44,305 nucleotides of DNA from Pseudomonadota bacterium (GTDB lineage: Bacteria; Pseudomonadota; Alphaproteobacteria; Sphingomonadales; Sphingomonadaceae). The stretch lies in contig JAFABD010000148.1 of NCBI GenBank assembly GCA_023426225.1, positions 1-44,305 of the forward strand. The letters are read 5' to 3'. The translations under genes were made by a program, and so were the position numbers. This document shows positions 7,039 through 17,182 of this stretch, piece after piece. The notes beneath the pieces were generated by a model that saw only the letters and a program-made list of their open reading frames with translations, did not search any database and was not told the DNA's origin. Every line of letters starts with the position of its first letter. The first letter of the stretch is position 1.

Positions 7039-9666
7039 ATGTCGGATGGGGGAAATCCAGTGCAGGGGCACAAACCCGACGCGCCGCTGAACCGGCTGGC
7101 CGGCATGGCGCGCGCGCTGCGCGGCTGGGTCGGCCGGCACCGCCGCGTGCTGATGCTGGCGGCGATCCTCGTCATCGCCGCGCTGGCGTTTGAAGCCGTG
7201 CTCGCCACGCTTGCGGAAGTCCATGTCCGCGATCTGCGTCATGCCTTCCGCGACATCGGCTGGCCGCGGCTCGGACTCGCGCTCGCCTTCACGGCGGCCA
7301 GCTATGCGGCGCTGGTCCTGTACGACTATCTCGCGGTACGAACGCTCGGGCGTCGGCTTCCCTGGCGGACGATCGGGCTCGCGTCGTTCACCAGCTATTC
7401 GATCAGCAATAATCTGGGACTGACGCTGTTCACCGGGGGATCGGCACGTCTGCGCGCCTATTCGGCCGCCGGCGTCGATCTCGCCGATGTCGCGCGAATC
7501 ACGCTTTTGACCGCTGCGACCTTCTGGGGCGGGCTCCTGTTCATCACGGCGCTCGCCCTGCTGCGAGCGGCGGCACCGGTCACCATCGGCGGCTGGGTGT
7601 TCGACCCCGTCCTTCAACGGGGTGCCGGGCTGTTCCTGCTGGCTGCGATCGGCAGCCTGTTTCTGATTCGATTGCGGCTGCGCAGTGAATTGTCGTTCGG
7701 CGAAGTCAGCCTGCCCCTGCCGTCGATCCGCGTGATGACCGCACAACTGGCGGTCGCAACGGTCGACCTGGGGCTGGCCGCTGCCGCTCTCTATGTCCTC
7801 ATCCCCGACGCGCCGGCCGGCCTGTTCGGCAGCTTCCTGCTCGCCTATGCGCTCGGCATCCTGCTCGTGAACGTCACCCATGTTCCCGGCGGCATCGGCG
7901 TATTCGAAGCGACGATCCTCGCGCTCGTGCCCGTCGATCATGGCGCGCTGTTCGCTGCGCTCATCGTTTACCGCCTTGTCTATTATGTCCTGCCGATGCT
8001 GCTCGCCGGGGCGCTGCTGGTCGGCGTGGAGGGGCATCGCCTGCGTGCGCCGATCGGGGCCGGCCTCCATGTCGGGCTCACCGCCGTCGAACGCGTCGGC
8101 CGCGCGCTCGCGCCGACCCTGTCCGCGCTGCTCGTCTTCCTGGGCGGGATCGTGCTGCTCGTTTCCGGCGCCATTCCCGGCGTGCCGCACCGCCTGCACG
8201 CACTGCGGGGGCTGGTCCCGCTCCCCTTCATCGAGACGTCGCACTTCGTCGCCAGCCTGGTCGGTACCGCATTGCTGTTGACCGCCCCGGCGCTTCAGGC
8301 GCGGCTGCGATCAGGCTTCATCGCGGCGCGGGCGCTGCTGCTGGCCGGAGCGCTGTCGTCGCTGGTGAAGGGTTTCGATTATGAGGAAGCGGTCGTGCTC
8401 CTCGTCGTCGCGGGGCTGCTCCAATATAGTCGGCCGGCCTTCTATCGCGGGGCAGGGATCGGCGCCGCGCCCTTCGTGCGCTGGTGGTGGGCGGCCGCGC
8501 TGATCGCGATCGCGTTCAGCGTCTGGGCCGGGCTGCTGGCCTATCAGCACATTCCCTATTCGGATGACCTGTGGTGGGACTTCGCCTGGCGCGGCAATGC
8601 CCCCCGTTTCCTGCGCGCGACGCTGGGCGCGACGGTGCTGGTCGGCGGCTGGGCCTTCTGGCGACTGATGTCGGCACCGCCCCGTATCGCCGAGCGCCGC
8701 GAGCTGCCCGCCGACGTCGCCGCGCGCGCGATGGCGGTCACGCCGCGGGCCGACGCGATGCTCGCCTATACCGGCGACAAGAGCTTCCTCGTCTCCAAGG
8801 CGGGCGACGCCTTCCTGATGTATCGGGTACAGGGGCGGAGCTGGATCACCATGGGCGACCCGATCGGCCCGGCCGAAGCGTGGCCCGAGCTCGTATGGGA
8901 GCTGCGCCGCCTGAGCGATGCCGCGCATGGTCGCGTCTGCCTGTTCCAGGTCAGCGCCGACATGCTGCCGCTGGTGGTCGAACTGGGCCTTCAGCCGATC
9001 AAATATGGCGACGAGGCGGTCGTCGATCTCGCCAACGGCTTCACGCTTGCCGGCCCGCAGTTCAAATCGCTGCGCTATTCGGTCAAGCGCGCCACTTCGG
9101 CCGGGCTGGAGTTCGACATTCTGCCCGCCGCGGCGGTGCGCGCGCACGCCGCCGAGCTTTCCGCCGTCTCCGACGCCTGGCTTGCCCGGCGCACGGGTGC
9201 CGAAAAAGGGTTCAGCCTCGGCCGGTTCGACCTCGACTATCTCTCGCATTTCGAATGCGCCGTGCTGCGGCACGACGGGCGCATCGTCGCCTTCGCCAAC
9301 CTCTGGGCGACGCCCAATGGCGAGGAGATGTCGGTCGATCTGATGCGTCATCTGCCCGACACGCCCTATGGCGCGATGGACCTGCTCTTCGTTCGCCTGC
9401 TCCAGACGGCCGCCGAACGCGGGTTCGACCGCTTCAACCTGGGGCTCGCCCCGCTATCGGGGCTTGCGTCGGGGCATCTCGCGCCCATCTGGTCGCGGCT
9501 GGGGGCCGCCATCTACGGCCATGGCGAGCGAATCTACGGTTTCTCCGGGCTTCGCGCATTCAAGAACAAGTTCGGACCGCGCTGGGAGCCGCGCTACATC
9601 GGCCTGACCCCTGGCCTGTCGGCCCCGCGGGCGCTTCTCGACCTGGCGGTGCTGGTGGGCGGCTGA
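7039..9666 (+). CDS. mprF: Bifunctional phosphatidylglycerol lysyltransferase/flippase MprF (LpiA-like)
   Basis: This 875-residue protein transfers an aminoacyl group (typically lysine from Lys-tRNA) to phosphatidylglycerol and flips the product to the outer leaflet, lowering surface charge and protecting against cationic peptides. The N-terminal two-thirds is a multi-pass membrane region (about 35-560) with the synthase-TM/flippase core, including S-N-N-L-G-L and H-V-P-G-G-I-G-V-F-E. The C-terminal DUF2156 synthase domain (about 570-865) contains W-I-T-M-G-D-P-I-G-P, F-N-L-G-L-A-P-L-S-G-L and F-K-N-K-F-G-P-R-W. Length and order match full-length MprF. It starts 4 bp after the virJ-like gene, so the two are probably one translationally coupled operon. 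The 3' end is convergent with the next gene, 15 bp away. Confidence 0.95.
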   Translation: MSDGGNPVQGHKPDAPLNRLAGMARALRGWVGRHRRVLMLAAILVIAALAFEAVLATLAEVHVRDLRHAFRDIGWPRLGLALAFTAASYAALVLYDYLAVRTLGRRLPWRTIGLASFTSYSISNNLGLTLFTGGSARLRAYSAAGVDLADVARITLLTAATFWGGLLFITALALLRAAAPVTIGGWVFDPVLQRGAGLFLLAAIGSLFLIRLRLRSELSFGEVSLPLPSIRVMTAQLAVATVDLGLAAAALYVLIPDAPAGLFGSFLLAYALGILLVNVTHVPGGIGVFEATILALVPVDHGALFAALIVYRLVYYVLPMLLAGALLVGVEGHRLRAPIGAGLHVGLTAVERVGRALAPTLSALLVFLGGIVLLVSGAIPGVPHRLHALRGLVPLPFIETSHFVASLVGTALLLTAPALQARLRSGFIAARALLLAGALSSLVKGFDYEEAVVLLVVAGLLQYSRPAFYRGAGIGAAPFVRWWWAAALIAIAFSVWAGLLAYQHIPYSDDLWWDFAWRGNAPRFLRATLGATVLVGGWAFWRLMSAPPRIAERRELPADVAARAMAVTPRADAMLAYTGDKSFLVSKAGDAFLMYRVQGRSWITMGDPIGPAEAWPELVWELRRLSDAAHGRVCLFQVSADMLPLVVELGLQPIKYGDEAVVDLANGFTLAGPQFKSLRYSVKRATSAGLEFDILPAAAVRAHAAELSAVSDAWLARRTGAEKGFSLGRFDLDYLSHFECAVLRHDGRIVAFANLWATPNGEEMSVDLMRHLPDTPYGAMDLLFVRLLQTAAERGFDRFNLGLAPLSGLASGHLAPIWSRLGAAIYGHGERIYGFSGLRAFKNKFGPRWEPRYIGLTPGLSAPRALLDLAVLVGG

Positions 9667-9681
9667 TCGTGCCGCCCCCGT

Positions 9682-10134
9682 TCAGTTGAGCACTGCCGTC
9701 ATCACCCCGTGTCCGGCCGAAACGTCCGCCTGGCCGAGAAACAGCTCAAACGCGCCGCGCACCGGATGCGACAGCGCATAGGTCAGCCCTCCGACAGGCG
9801 TCAGGTTGGGGTCCATTTCGAAATAGGCGATAAAGGGCTGCTGACGCGCCAGCGAGGCCGGTCGATGCGTGTCGGCCGGTGCCCGTTTGACCGAGACGAG
9901 CGTGGCGTTCACGCGGCCCTTTTCACCCGCGATGGTGAAGCTGCTGCCGATCAGCGTTTCCCATTCGCTCGCCTCGCCCTTGGTCAACGGGGGTGCCGAG
10001 GCAGCAGGCGTGCCGGGGCCGACCACCACGCTGCCGGCGTCCGATCCCCCGCCGCAGCCGCTCAGCCCCGCCCCGGCCGCCGTGACCATCCCCGCGGCCA
10101 TCAGCCCGCGGCGTCGCTTGTCGATCTCGCTCAT
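9682..10134 (-). CDS. DUF6916-like lipoprotein, probable Tat substrate
   Basis: The protein has 150 residues from ATG 10134, with AGGGG eight bases upstream; a GTG at 10143 is closer to that site and less likely. The N-terminus K-R-R-R-G-L-M-A-A-G is twin-arginine-like and is followed by a lipobox L-S-G-C (Cys27), suggesting Tat export and lipidation. Residues about 55-150 follow the DUF6916 pattern: W-E-T-L-I-G-S-S-F, a strand A-T-L-V-S-V, a central aromatic strand F-I-A-Y-F, then L-T-Y-A-L-S-H-P and F-E-L-F-L, ending in a hydrophobic A-V-L-N. Function is unknown. It is divergent from a cytoplasmic relative 129 bp away, and both lie near tail-collar remnants, as in locus A. Family membership is my pattern match. 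Confidence 0.75.
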   Translation of the reverse strand: MSEIDKRRRGLMAAGMVTAAGAGLSGCGGGSDAGSVVVGPGTPAASAPPLTKGEASEWETLIGSSFTIAGEKGRVNATLVSVKRAPADTHRPASLARQQPFIAYFEMDPNLTPVGGLTYALSHPVRGAFELFLGQADVSAGHGVMTAVLN

Positions 10135-10263
10135 CGCCTTCACCCCTTTTTGCTACGCCATCCGCCGCACGTCTTTGCCTTCCGCCTTGTATCGCACGGA
10201 TCGCGACTGGCGCACGTCCTGCCCACCCTGCTAACGCACGCCGCGAAGCGAGGGGAGCGATAC

Positions 10264-10578
10264 ATGACCGATGCCACCAGCACCGCCGATACCGGCCCTT
10301 TCCCAACGCCCGCGACCTTCGCACCGTTCGTCGGCGACACGATCGAGGTCGCAACCGGGTCCGATGCCGCACACCCGCTCGTCCTTGCCGGCATTGAGCC
10401 GATTCCCCATTCGCCCCGCCCCGGCGGCGGCTTTCGGCTTACCTTTCACGGGCCGACCACCCCCTATCTCCCCCAGGGCACTTATGCCTTTCGGTTCGGT
10501 GATGCCGAGCTCGCGATCTTCATCGTGCCGCTTGGCCCCAGGGACGAGCATATGCAGTACGAGGCGATCTTTTTCTAA
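10264..10578 (+). CDS. DUF6916-like small protein
   Basis: This is a 104-residue protein with no signal peptide, started at an ATG behind GAGGGGAG. It has the compact one-domain layout of the family: F-A-P-F-V-G-D-T-I-E-V near residue 20, a variable loop rich in Pro, F-R-L-T-F-H-G-P, L-P-Q-G-T-Y-A-F-R, then L-A-I-F-I-V-P-L-G-P and the C-terminal Y-E-A-I-F. The family is of unknown function and is suspected from context to work with tail-collar proteins. Unlike the copy at 5,655-5,995 it is intact, and unlike the divergent neighbour it lacks an export signal. It is convergent with a GNAT gene, 21 bp away. Confidence 0.8.
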   Translation: MTDATSTADTGPFPTPATFAPFVGDTIEVATGSDAAHPLVLAGIEPIPHSPRPGGGFRLTFHGPTTPYLPQGTYAFRFGDAELAIFIVPLGPRDEHMQYEAIFF

Positions 10579-10599
10579 GCGCCCGGTGCCCCGCCCGGT

Positions 10600-11106
10600 T
10601 CAGTCCGGCAACGCGGCGCGACACGTCATCAGGTCGTAAACCCCCTTGTCCTCCGTCAGCACGAATCCCAGCCGCGCATAGAGCCGGCGCGCGGGGTTGT
10701 TCTTTTCGACGTGAATCGAAACGAACCGCCCGTTGCGCGCCGCCGCGTCGATCACGTCCTGCAGGATCGCGCCGCCGATCCCCTGCCCCCGCGCAGCCGG
10801 CAACAGCGAGATGTCGATCACACGCACCTCGTCGTCCCATTGGTCGAGGTAGAGCCGCCCGATCGCCGCGCCGTGCCGTTCGACGATCAGCCATGCCGCG
10901 CCCGAATAGTGCCGCTGGTAATGCTGGTGCTGCGCGGCATGCTGCTGGGCCAGGAACGCGTGCTTGACCGCGTCGCTCCACCCCGTCTGCGCAAGCTCCT
11001 CCCAGCGCGTCGACCGGTAAAGCGCCTCGGTAAAGCCATAGTCGTCGGCGGTCATCGGCCGATAGGAAACGGCATGCGCGGCCGCGGCACGGACAGGCGG
11101 TGACAT
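10600..11106 (-). CDS. GNAT-family N-acetyltransferase
   Basis: This 168-residue protein is probably an acetyl-CoA-dependent acyltransferase; the substrate is not identifiable. The fold runs Y-R-P-M-T-A-D-D-Y (beta 1), A-A-W-L-I-V and G-A-A-I-G-R-L-Y-L (beta 2-4), I-D-I-S-L-L-P-A-A-R-G-Q-G-I-G (motif A, the R-G-Q-G-I-G pyrophosphate loop), and N-P-A-R-R-L-Y-A-R-L-G-F (motif B). The ATG at 11106 has GAGGAG at good spacing and is preferred over the ATG at 11121, which overlaps that site. It starts 30 bp after the stop of the collar fragment on the same strand and probably formed an operon with it, so acetylation of collar-related components is possible but unproven. A promoter may have been lost with the collar 5' end. 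Confidence 0.9.
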   Translation of the reverse strand: MSPPVRAAAAHAVSYRPMTADDYGFTEALYRSTRWEELAQTGWSDAVKHAFLAQQHAAQHQHYQRHYSGAAWLIVERHGAAIGRLYLDQWDDEVRVIDISLLPAARGQGIGGAILQDVIDAAARNGRFVSIHVEKNNPARRLYARLGFVLTEDKGVYDLMTCRAALPD

Positions 11107-11136
11107 CGGTTCGCTCCTCATTCGGGCGCGCCGGGT

Positions 11137-11388
11137 CTAGGAAGACCTTGGTGGGAATACGCCCTGCAACGCAATGCAGAAATTCACCGCAAGATAGGGC
11201 TGCAGGTTGTTGTGCGGCTGTCCGCCCCCGCTGCTCGTCACGGCCGCCGACGCCATCTGCGCGCCCCCGCTGTCGCGATAGAGACTGGCACCCACCGACG
11301 TGCCCAGAACGACATTGTTGGTCAGCGTCCCCTGGGTTCCGTCCTCGACCGAACCGCGCATCGTATGCGTGTGCGGGGGCATCTGACA
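11137..11388 (-). pseudogene. 3' fragment of a second tail-collar (MdpB-like) gene
   Basis: About 83 codons remain of a gene that normally has 170-220. They match the conserved C-terminal part of tail-collar proteins: Q-M-P-P-H-T-H-T, a variable Ser/Thr/Gly segment, then H-N-N-L-Q-P-Y-L-A-V-N-F-C-I-A-L-Q-G and F-P-P-R. The N-terminal collar domain with its W-x-x-C-N-G motif is missing. Upstream of the Q-M-P codons (near 11388) the frame becomes unrelated Arg/Cys-rich sequence belonging to the opposite-strand giant gene. An internal ATG exists at 11382, but no Shine-Dalgarno stands before it. It is probably a dead remnant. Confidence 0.8.
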
Positions 11389-11391
11389 GCC

Positions 11392-14300
11392 ACAGCGCCG
11401 CCACGATCACCATCGGCGGCGGCAGCCGGATCGACGGCACCGCCATCGGTGTCGATCTCACCGGCGCGGCGATGACCGGCAGCTTCCGCTTCGGCGACGG
11501 CTCGAACACCGATGCCAACGGCGCCAGCTCGACGATCGCCGCCGCCACGCCGCTCGTCATCACCGGGCTCAACGGCGCAACAGGCCTCTACAATTTCGCC
11601 GACGTCAATCTGGTGGGCGACACTTCGACGCTCGCGGTGCCGGCCTATTATGTCGCCGTCGGCGGCACGGGCACCGGCACGCGCACCGATCCGGGCAGCC
11701 TCGCCGCCGCGCTTGCCGCCAATGCCGTCAACATCGTGCTCGTCAACGATCCCGCCGGCGGCACCGACATTTTCGACATGGGCACCGGCACGCTCCAGCT
11801 CGCCGGCGGCCAGTCGCTCTACAGCTTCCGCGATCGCGACAGCTTGTCGATCGGCGGCGGGGCACCGGCCAATGTGACGCTCTTCAACGTCCAGACGGGC
11901 GTCATCACCAATCCCTTCGCCGGATCGGGCGCGCCGATCCTCACCGGCAACGGCACCGCGACGGTGACGCTGGGCGGCTCCAACCTGCTCGATGGGTTGC
12001 GGATCACCAATACCGGCAACGGCACAGCACTGCTCGGCACCGGCATCAACGGGTTCAGCGTGGTCCGCAACAGCACGATCGCCGGCGGTCTGGGCGGCGC
12101 GATCAGCCTCGCCGCCGGTGCCGGCACCGCGCGCTACGCGCTCAGCAACCTCGACCTGTCGACGCGCGGCGGCACCGTGCTTGCCGTCGACGGCGGTGCG
12201 ACCGCGGCGATCACGCTCTCGATGCTCGCCAACCTGACCGTCGGCCATGGCGGCGAGAGCGGCGGGATTTCGATCCGCCGGGCGGTGTTCGACGCCAATC
12301 CCGGCGGTCCGGACGGCCATGCGGTCGATGCGCGCAACCTCGTGCTGGGAAGCGCGGGCGGCGCAGTCGCGGGCAACGCGCTCGCGCTCGACACGGTCAC
12401 GGGCACGCTCGACATCGGCGGAATCGCGATCAACAGCACGGGCGGCACCGCGCTCGGGGTGTCGGGGACGCTGCGCGACGGCTTCACGCTGATCGGCGAC
12501 GGCGGCACGATCGTCACCGACCTCGCCGCGCCGATGGCGCTCTCGTCGCCGCTCACGCTGGCGCTGACGCTCGACCGCATCACCGCCACCAACACGCGCG
12601 GCGCCGTCGGCCTGTCGATCGCCGACGCGACCGGAAGCCTGACGGTGCGCGACACCGTCTCGCTCACCGGCGGCAACAGCCCGGCGCTGAGCCTGTTCGG
12701 CACGGGCGGCCCCGCCCACCCGTTCGTCGCGCGCTTCATCGGTGCGGTGACGGTCGACACCGCACTCAGCAGCGCCGCGGGCGTCGCGTTGCGGGGAAGC
12801 GACGGCACCCGCTTCGAATTTGCCGGCGGGCTGACGGTCAACACCGCCCTCGGCACGGCGCTCGATGCCAATGGGGGCCAGTTGCTGATCGCCGGCGGCG
12901 CACTCGGTACCACCGGCGGCCGGGCGCTGTTGCTCGACGGCGTCACGATCGCTTCGGGCGGCGTGCGTTTCGACACGATCGACACCAACGGCACGTCGAA
13001 CGCGATCCTCCTCAACGCGGTCGACGGCGCGCCGGGCGCGACGCTGTCGCTCGGCCAGGTGCGGCTGCGCAATGTGGCCGGGACGGGCGCCGCGATGCAG
13101 GTCGCCGGCCGGCTGGGCGCCACGATCGAGATCGACAGGCTGGAAATCGGCCTGGCCGATGCCGGCATGACGGGGCTGAGCTTCCTCGGCGCGACGCTCG
13201 CGGCCGATGTTCATGCCGCCCGCTTCGCGATCACCAACGCCGCAGCGGCGGGTAACTCGACGGGCATCAATCTCTCCACCGCCGCAGGCAGCGGCAAGCT
13301 GCGGCTCGGCGACGTCGGCGGCGCGTCGATCACCGGGGTGGGCACCGGCGTCGTCCTCGATGCGGGGACCAGCCTCGACTTCACCTATGGCGACGGCGAC
13401 GCAAGCGTGACCGGCTCGACGCTGTCGGCGCTCACGCCGATCAACCTGGTCGGCACGCCGCTCACCGGGCGCTACGACCTCCGCGACGTCAGCTTTGCGG
13501 GCGGCCCGGGGCTGGGCTTCGGCATCGGTCGCGTCCGCTTCATCGATTCGGACGGCGCGACCGGCGGTGGCACCGGCTCGGGCATCGACGGTGCCAACCC
13601 GATGACGCTGGCCGACGCCGAGGCACAGCAGATGCCGAACGACATATTCCTGCTGGTCAACAACGGCAATGCGATCAGCGTCGCCGGCAGCAACGGCGAC
13701 AACAGCTTCATCCTGCGTCCGGGGTCGCGCGCCTATGGTTTCGGCACGGCCGACGGCAAGGTGACGATCGCGCTGACGGTTCCGTCGACGGTGCTGCTGT
13801 CGAGCAACACGCTGACCATCGCCGATCCGGGGACCGGCGCCGCGACGCTCACCGGCCCGGCAGGGTCGACGATCGTCACGCTCCAGGGCGGCGCCAGCGA
13901 ACTGGCCGGCTTCACGATCGACGGCGGCGGCAGCAACCTGTACGCGATCGGCTATACCGGCGGCGGCATCGCAAGCGGGATGGCCTTGCGCGACCTGACC
14001 TTCCGCAATGCGGGTACGGCCCGTTTCGACAACATCAGCAACGCGACGTTCGAACGGCTGACCTTCACCGGCAATTCGGCGCTGACGATCAACCAGGGCA
14101 CCGACACCGTGCTGCGCAACATCGCGCTCAACGGCGCGTCGCAGGGCATCGACCTGGCGTCGATGGACGGGACGACCACGCTTGCCAACGTGTCCGTCAC
14201 CGGCGGGGCGGGCGGCCTGACGCTTCGCAACGCGCACGGCACGGTGAATGCGACGGCGGTGACGCTTGCGAACATCACCAACAACGCGCTGTACATCGTC

Positions 14301-17015
14301 GACAGCGACGCCGCGATCAGCTTCGACGCGACGAGCAGCATCAACGGCGCCAACGGCTATGCGGTCATTGTCGAAGGCAGCCAGGCGAGCGTCTTCACCT
14401 ATGCGGGCGCGATCACCGCGCTCGCGACCCGGGGCATGAAGTTCTTCGGCGGCGTCGCCGATCGCAGCGTCCGCGGTACCTACAGCTTCACCGGCGCGGT
14501 CACGCTCCAGGGCGACGATGCCGGGCTGTCGATCGCCTCGACCGATTCCAGCTACAATTTCGGCTCGGCGACCAGCGTGCACGCAAATCTCGGCACGGCC
14601 TTTTCGTTCACCGACGGCGCCGCCACGATCACCTATGCGGGCGACATCACCGCGGATCAGGGCCAGTTGATAAGCATCGGCCAGCTCAAGGGCGGCACCA
14701 TCGCCTTTGGCGGTCCGCTCCGCGGCACCGGAACGACGGCGACCGCGATCCTGGTCGCGGACGGTCAGGGCGGCACGGTCCGCTTCTCCGGGCCGGTATT
14801 GCTCAACACCGGGGCAGCAGACGCGCTCACGCTGCAAAACAACAGCGCCGACACGAACGTCACCTTCGATACCGGCGCGGGCGGGTTGTCGATCAACACC
14901 ACCACGGGCAACGCGGTGACGGTCACGGGGCCTGGGTCGCTCGGCATTCTCGGCAATAACAACCGGCTCGCCACCGGCAGCGGCACGTTGCTGAACCTTA
15001 CCAACGCCGCCGCGACCGATGCGGTGTTCGACCTGCACCTCGCCGATGCGAGCATGGCTGCCGGCGCCGCGGGCATTCAGGCGATGCGCACGGGCACCGG
15101 CGCGATCCGCGGCACGATCGTGATCGATGCGGGCAGCATCACCGCCTCGAACGCGGGCGTGCGGCTCTCGGGCGACGCGCTCGACTTCACCTATGGCGGC
15201 ACGATCACCACCAGCGGCGGGACGGCGCGCGCGGTCGATGCGGCGGCGCGCACGGCCGGCGCCGCAACCTTTGCGGGGGCGATCGTCGACACCGGCCTCG
15301 GCATCCGCATCGCCAACAATCTGGGCGGCACGATCGGCTTTGCCGGCACGATCAATGCCGGGGTATCGGGCGCGACCGCGCCGCTGACGATCACCGGCAA
15401 CAGCGGCGGCACCTTCAGTTTCTCGGGCGCGACCAAGCTGTTCAACACGGGCGCGCAGGCGGCGGTGACGCTCGCGGGCAATGCCGGGGCGACGGTGCTG
15501 TTCCAGAATGGCGGTCTCGCGATCGCGACGACCAGCGGCGCCGGGTTCAGCGCCACCGGCGGCGGCACGGTCTCGGTGGCGGGGGCGGGCAACGTCATCG
15601 CCAGCGGCACCGGCACCGCGCTCACCGTCAGCGCGACGACGATCGGTGCGGCGGGGCTCGAATTCCGCAGCATCGCCGCCAACGGCGCCGCCAACGGCAT
15701 CGTGCTCGCCAACACCGGCGCGCTCGGCGGGCTCAAGGTCACGGGCACCGGCACCGCCGGGTCGGGCGGGACGATCCGCAACGCGACCGGCGACGGGATC
15801 AGCCTCACCAACACCGAAAACGTCCGGCTGACCGGCATGACGATCACCGGCAATCTCGGCAACGGTATCGGGGGCAGCGGGGTGAACGGGCTCGTGCTCG
15901 ACGGCCTGTCGATCACCGGCAACGGCAACGACGCGGCGACGCAGGAATCGGGGATCAACCTCACCAACGTCACCGGCACCGCCGCCAACGGCGCCCGGCC
16001 GACCGGCATCTACAACAGCACGATCGCCAACAATAACCTGTACGAGGTGCAGATCAGCAACACGCTCGGCACCCTTGCCGATTTCCAGGTCGTCAATGCG
16101 ACGTTCCAGTCGGACGGTGCCGCGGTCAACGGCAATGCGGCCGGCCAGCACGGCAACCTGTTCAACTTCTTCGGCAACGGCACCGCGACGATGACGATCA
16201 ACGTCACCGGTTCGAGCTTCATCGGCAACTGGAACGCCGCGACCCCGCCCGCGGTGATCACGGGCACCGGGCTCAACGTCAATGCGGCGGGGACCGCGAT
16301 GACCGCGAATGTCGGCGGCAGCACCTTCACCGCCAACAATGTCGGCGTGTCGATCACCTCCGATGCGGCATCGTCATCGCTCGCGTTCGTCGTGGATTCG
16401 AACAACATTTCTGGCCAGCGATCGACGGCAATCAACACGCTCAACAACGGAAATGCACCTTTCAACCGCACGGTTTGGGGGCGGATCAGCAACAATTCGA
16501 TCGGCAACGGGAGCGTTTCCAACTCGGGGTCGCTGCTCGGCAACGGGATCAGCATCGCCAATGAAGGCGCTGTGAACGCGACCTATTCGGTGATCGGCAA
16601 TACCATCCGCCAGATCGCGGCGGCGCCGGCAATCGCCGTCAATGTCGGACTGGGCGGCGGCGCCACCGGCGGCGGCACGACCAATTTGACCATACAGAAC
16701 AATGTGATAAGCGACGTCGGCAGCCGCGCGATCACCATCCAGGACAATCAGGTCGACGGCCCCGTCTTCCCCACGATCCGCGTCAACCTGTCGGGCAACA
16801 GCTTCGCCAACATCGCCGGACAGGTCGGCAACGGCCAGTATCTGCGCCTGCGCAGCCTCAACGGGTCGATGCTCGTCACCCAGCTCCTGGCCTCGGGAAG
16901 CAGCAACGCCGCCGAACTCGACGACGCGAACGGCTTCAACGACCCCACGAAGATCAGCATTTCGGGCACGATCCTCTACGGTCAGCCGCAGCCCCCGCAG
17001 CCCCCGCTGCCCTGA
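11392..17015 (+). pseudogene. 5'-truncated giant beta-helix repeat protein
   Basis: About 1,870 codons are open and clearly coding: Gly/Ala/Thr/Asn-rich with short strand repeats such as T-I-T-I-G-G-G-S, L-D-F-T-Y-G-G and G-N-G-T-A. This is typical of right-handed parallel beta-helix surface proteins in sphingomonads. Family sequence begins abruptly at S-A-A-T-I-T-I-G-G-G (about 11,392). The same frame continues upstream to an ATG at 11100, but that part is antisense to the collar fragment and lacks coding character. No signal peptide or ribosome-binding site is present; the first internal ATG is near 11472. The C-terminus ends in Q-P-Q-P-P-Q-P-P-L-P with no autotransporter barrel or haemolysin-type repeats, so the export route is unclear. 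The body has no frameshift, so the truncation is probably recent. Confidence 0.75.
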
Positions 17016-17019
17016 CGGG

Positions 17020-17080
17020 CGGCGGCCGGCGCGCGGGCGCTGCGCCTATTCCCCTGCCCGGCCGGCCGCCGGTTTATTTT
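17020..17080 (+). terminator. Probable intrinsic terminator of the giant beta-helix gene
   Basis: Just after the stop at 17015 there is an 11-bp perfect inverted repeat, CGGCGGCCGGC (17020-17030) and GCCGGCCGCCG (17061-17071), followed by the T-rich GTTTATTTT. The 30-nt loop is long for a classical terminator but can fold on itself. Position and T-tract favour termination. Confidence 0.5.
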
Positions 17081-17182
17081 CGCAAGGGGCTGGCGCTGAC
17101 AACGCTATCGGGGCAGAATGGCCCGGTAATGCCGGAAAAGGCAGCGAAAAAGGCGCCATAAGCGCGCATGAGGAGAGAGAGA

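Noticed and set aside
11100..11391. Taking the giant beta-helix gene to start at ATG 11100
   Set aside because: The first 97 codons are antisense to the collar fragment, lack a signal peptide and have Cys/Arg-rich noncoding composition.
11322..16151. A 1,609-codon minus-strand frame through the beta-helix gene
   Set aside because: The product is low-complexity Arg/Ala/Gly/Asp with no family motif, while the plus strand has regular beta-helix repeats; long antisense frames are common at this GC content.
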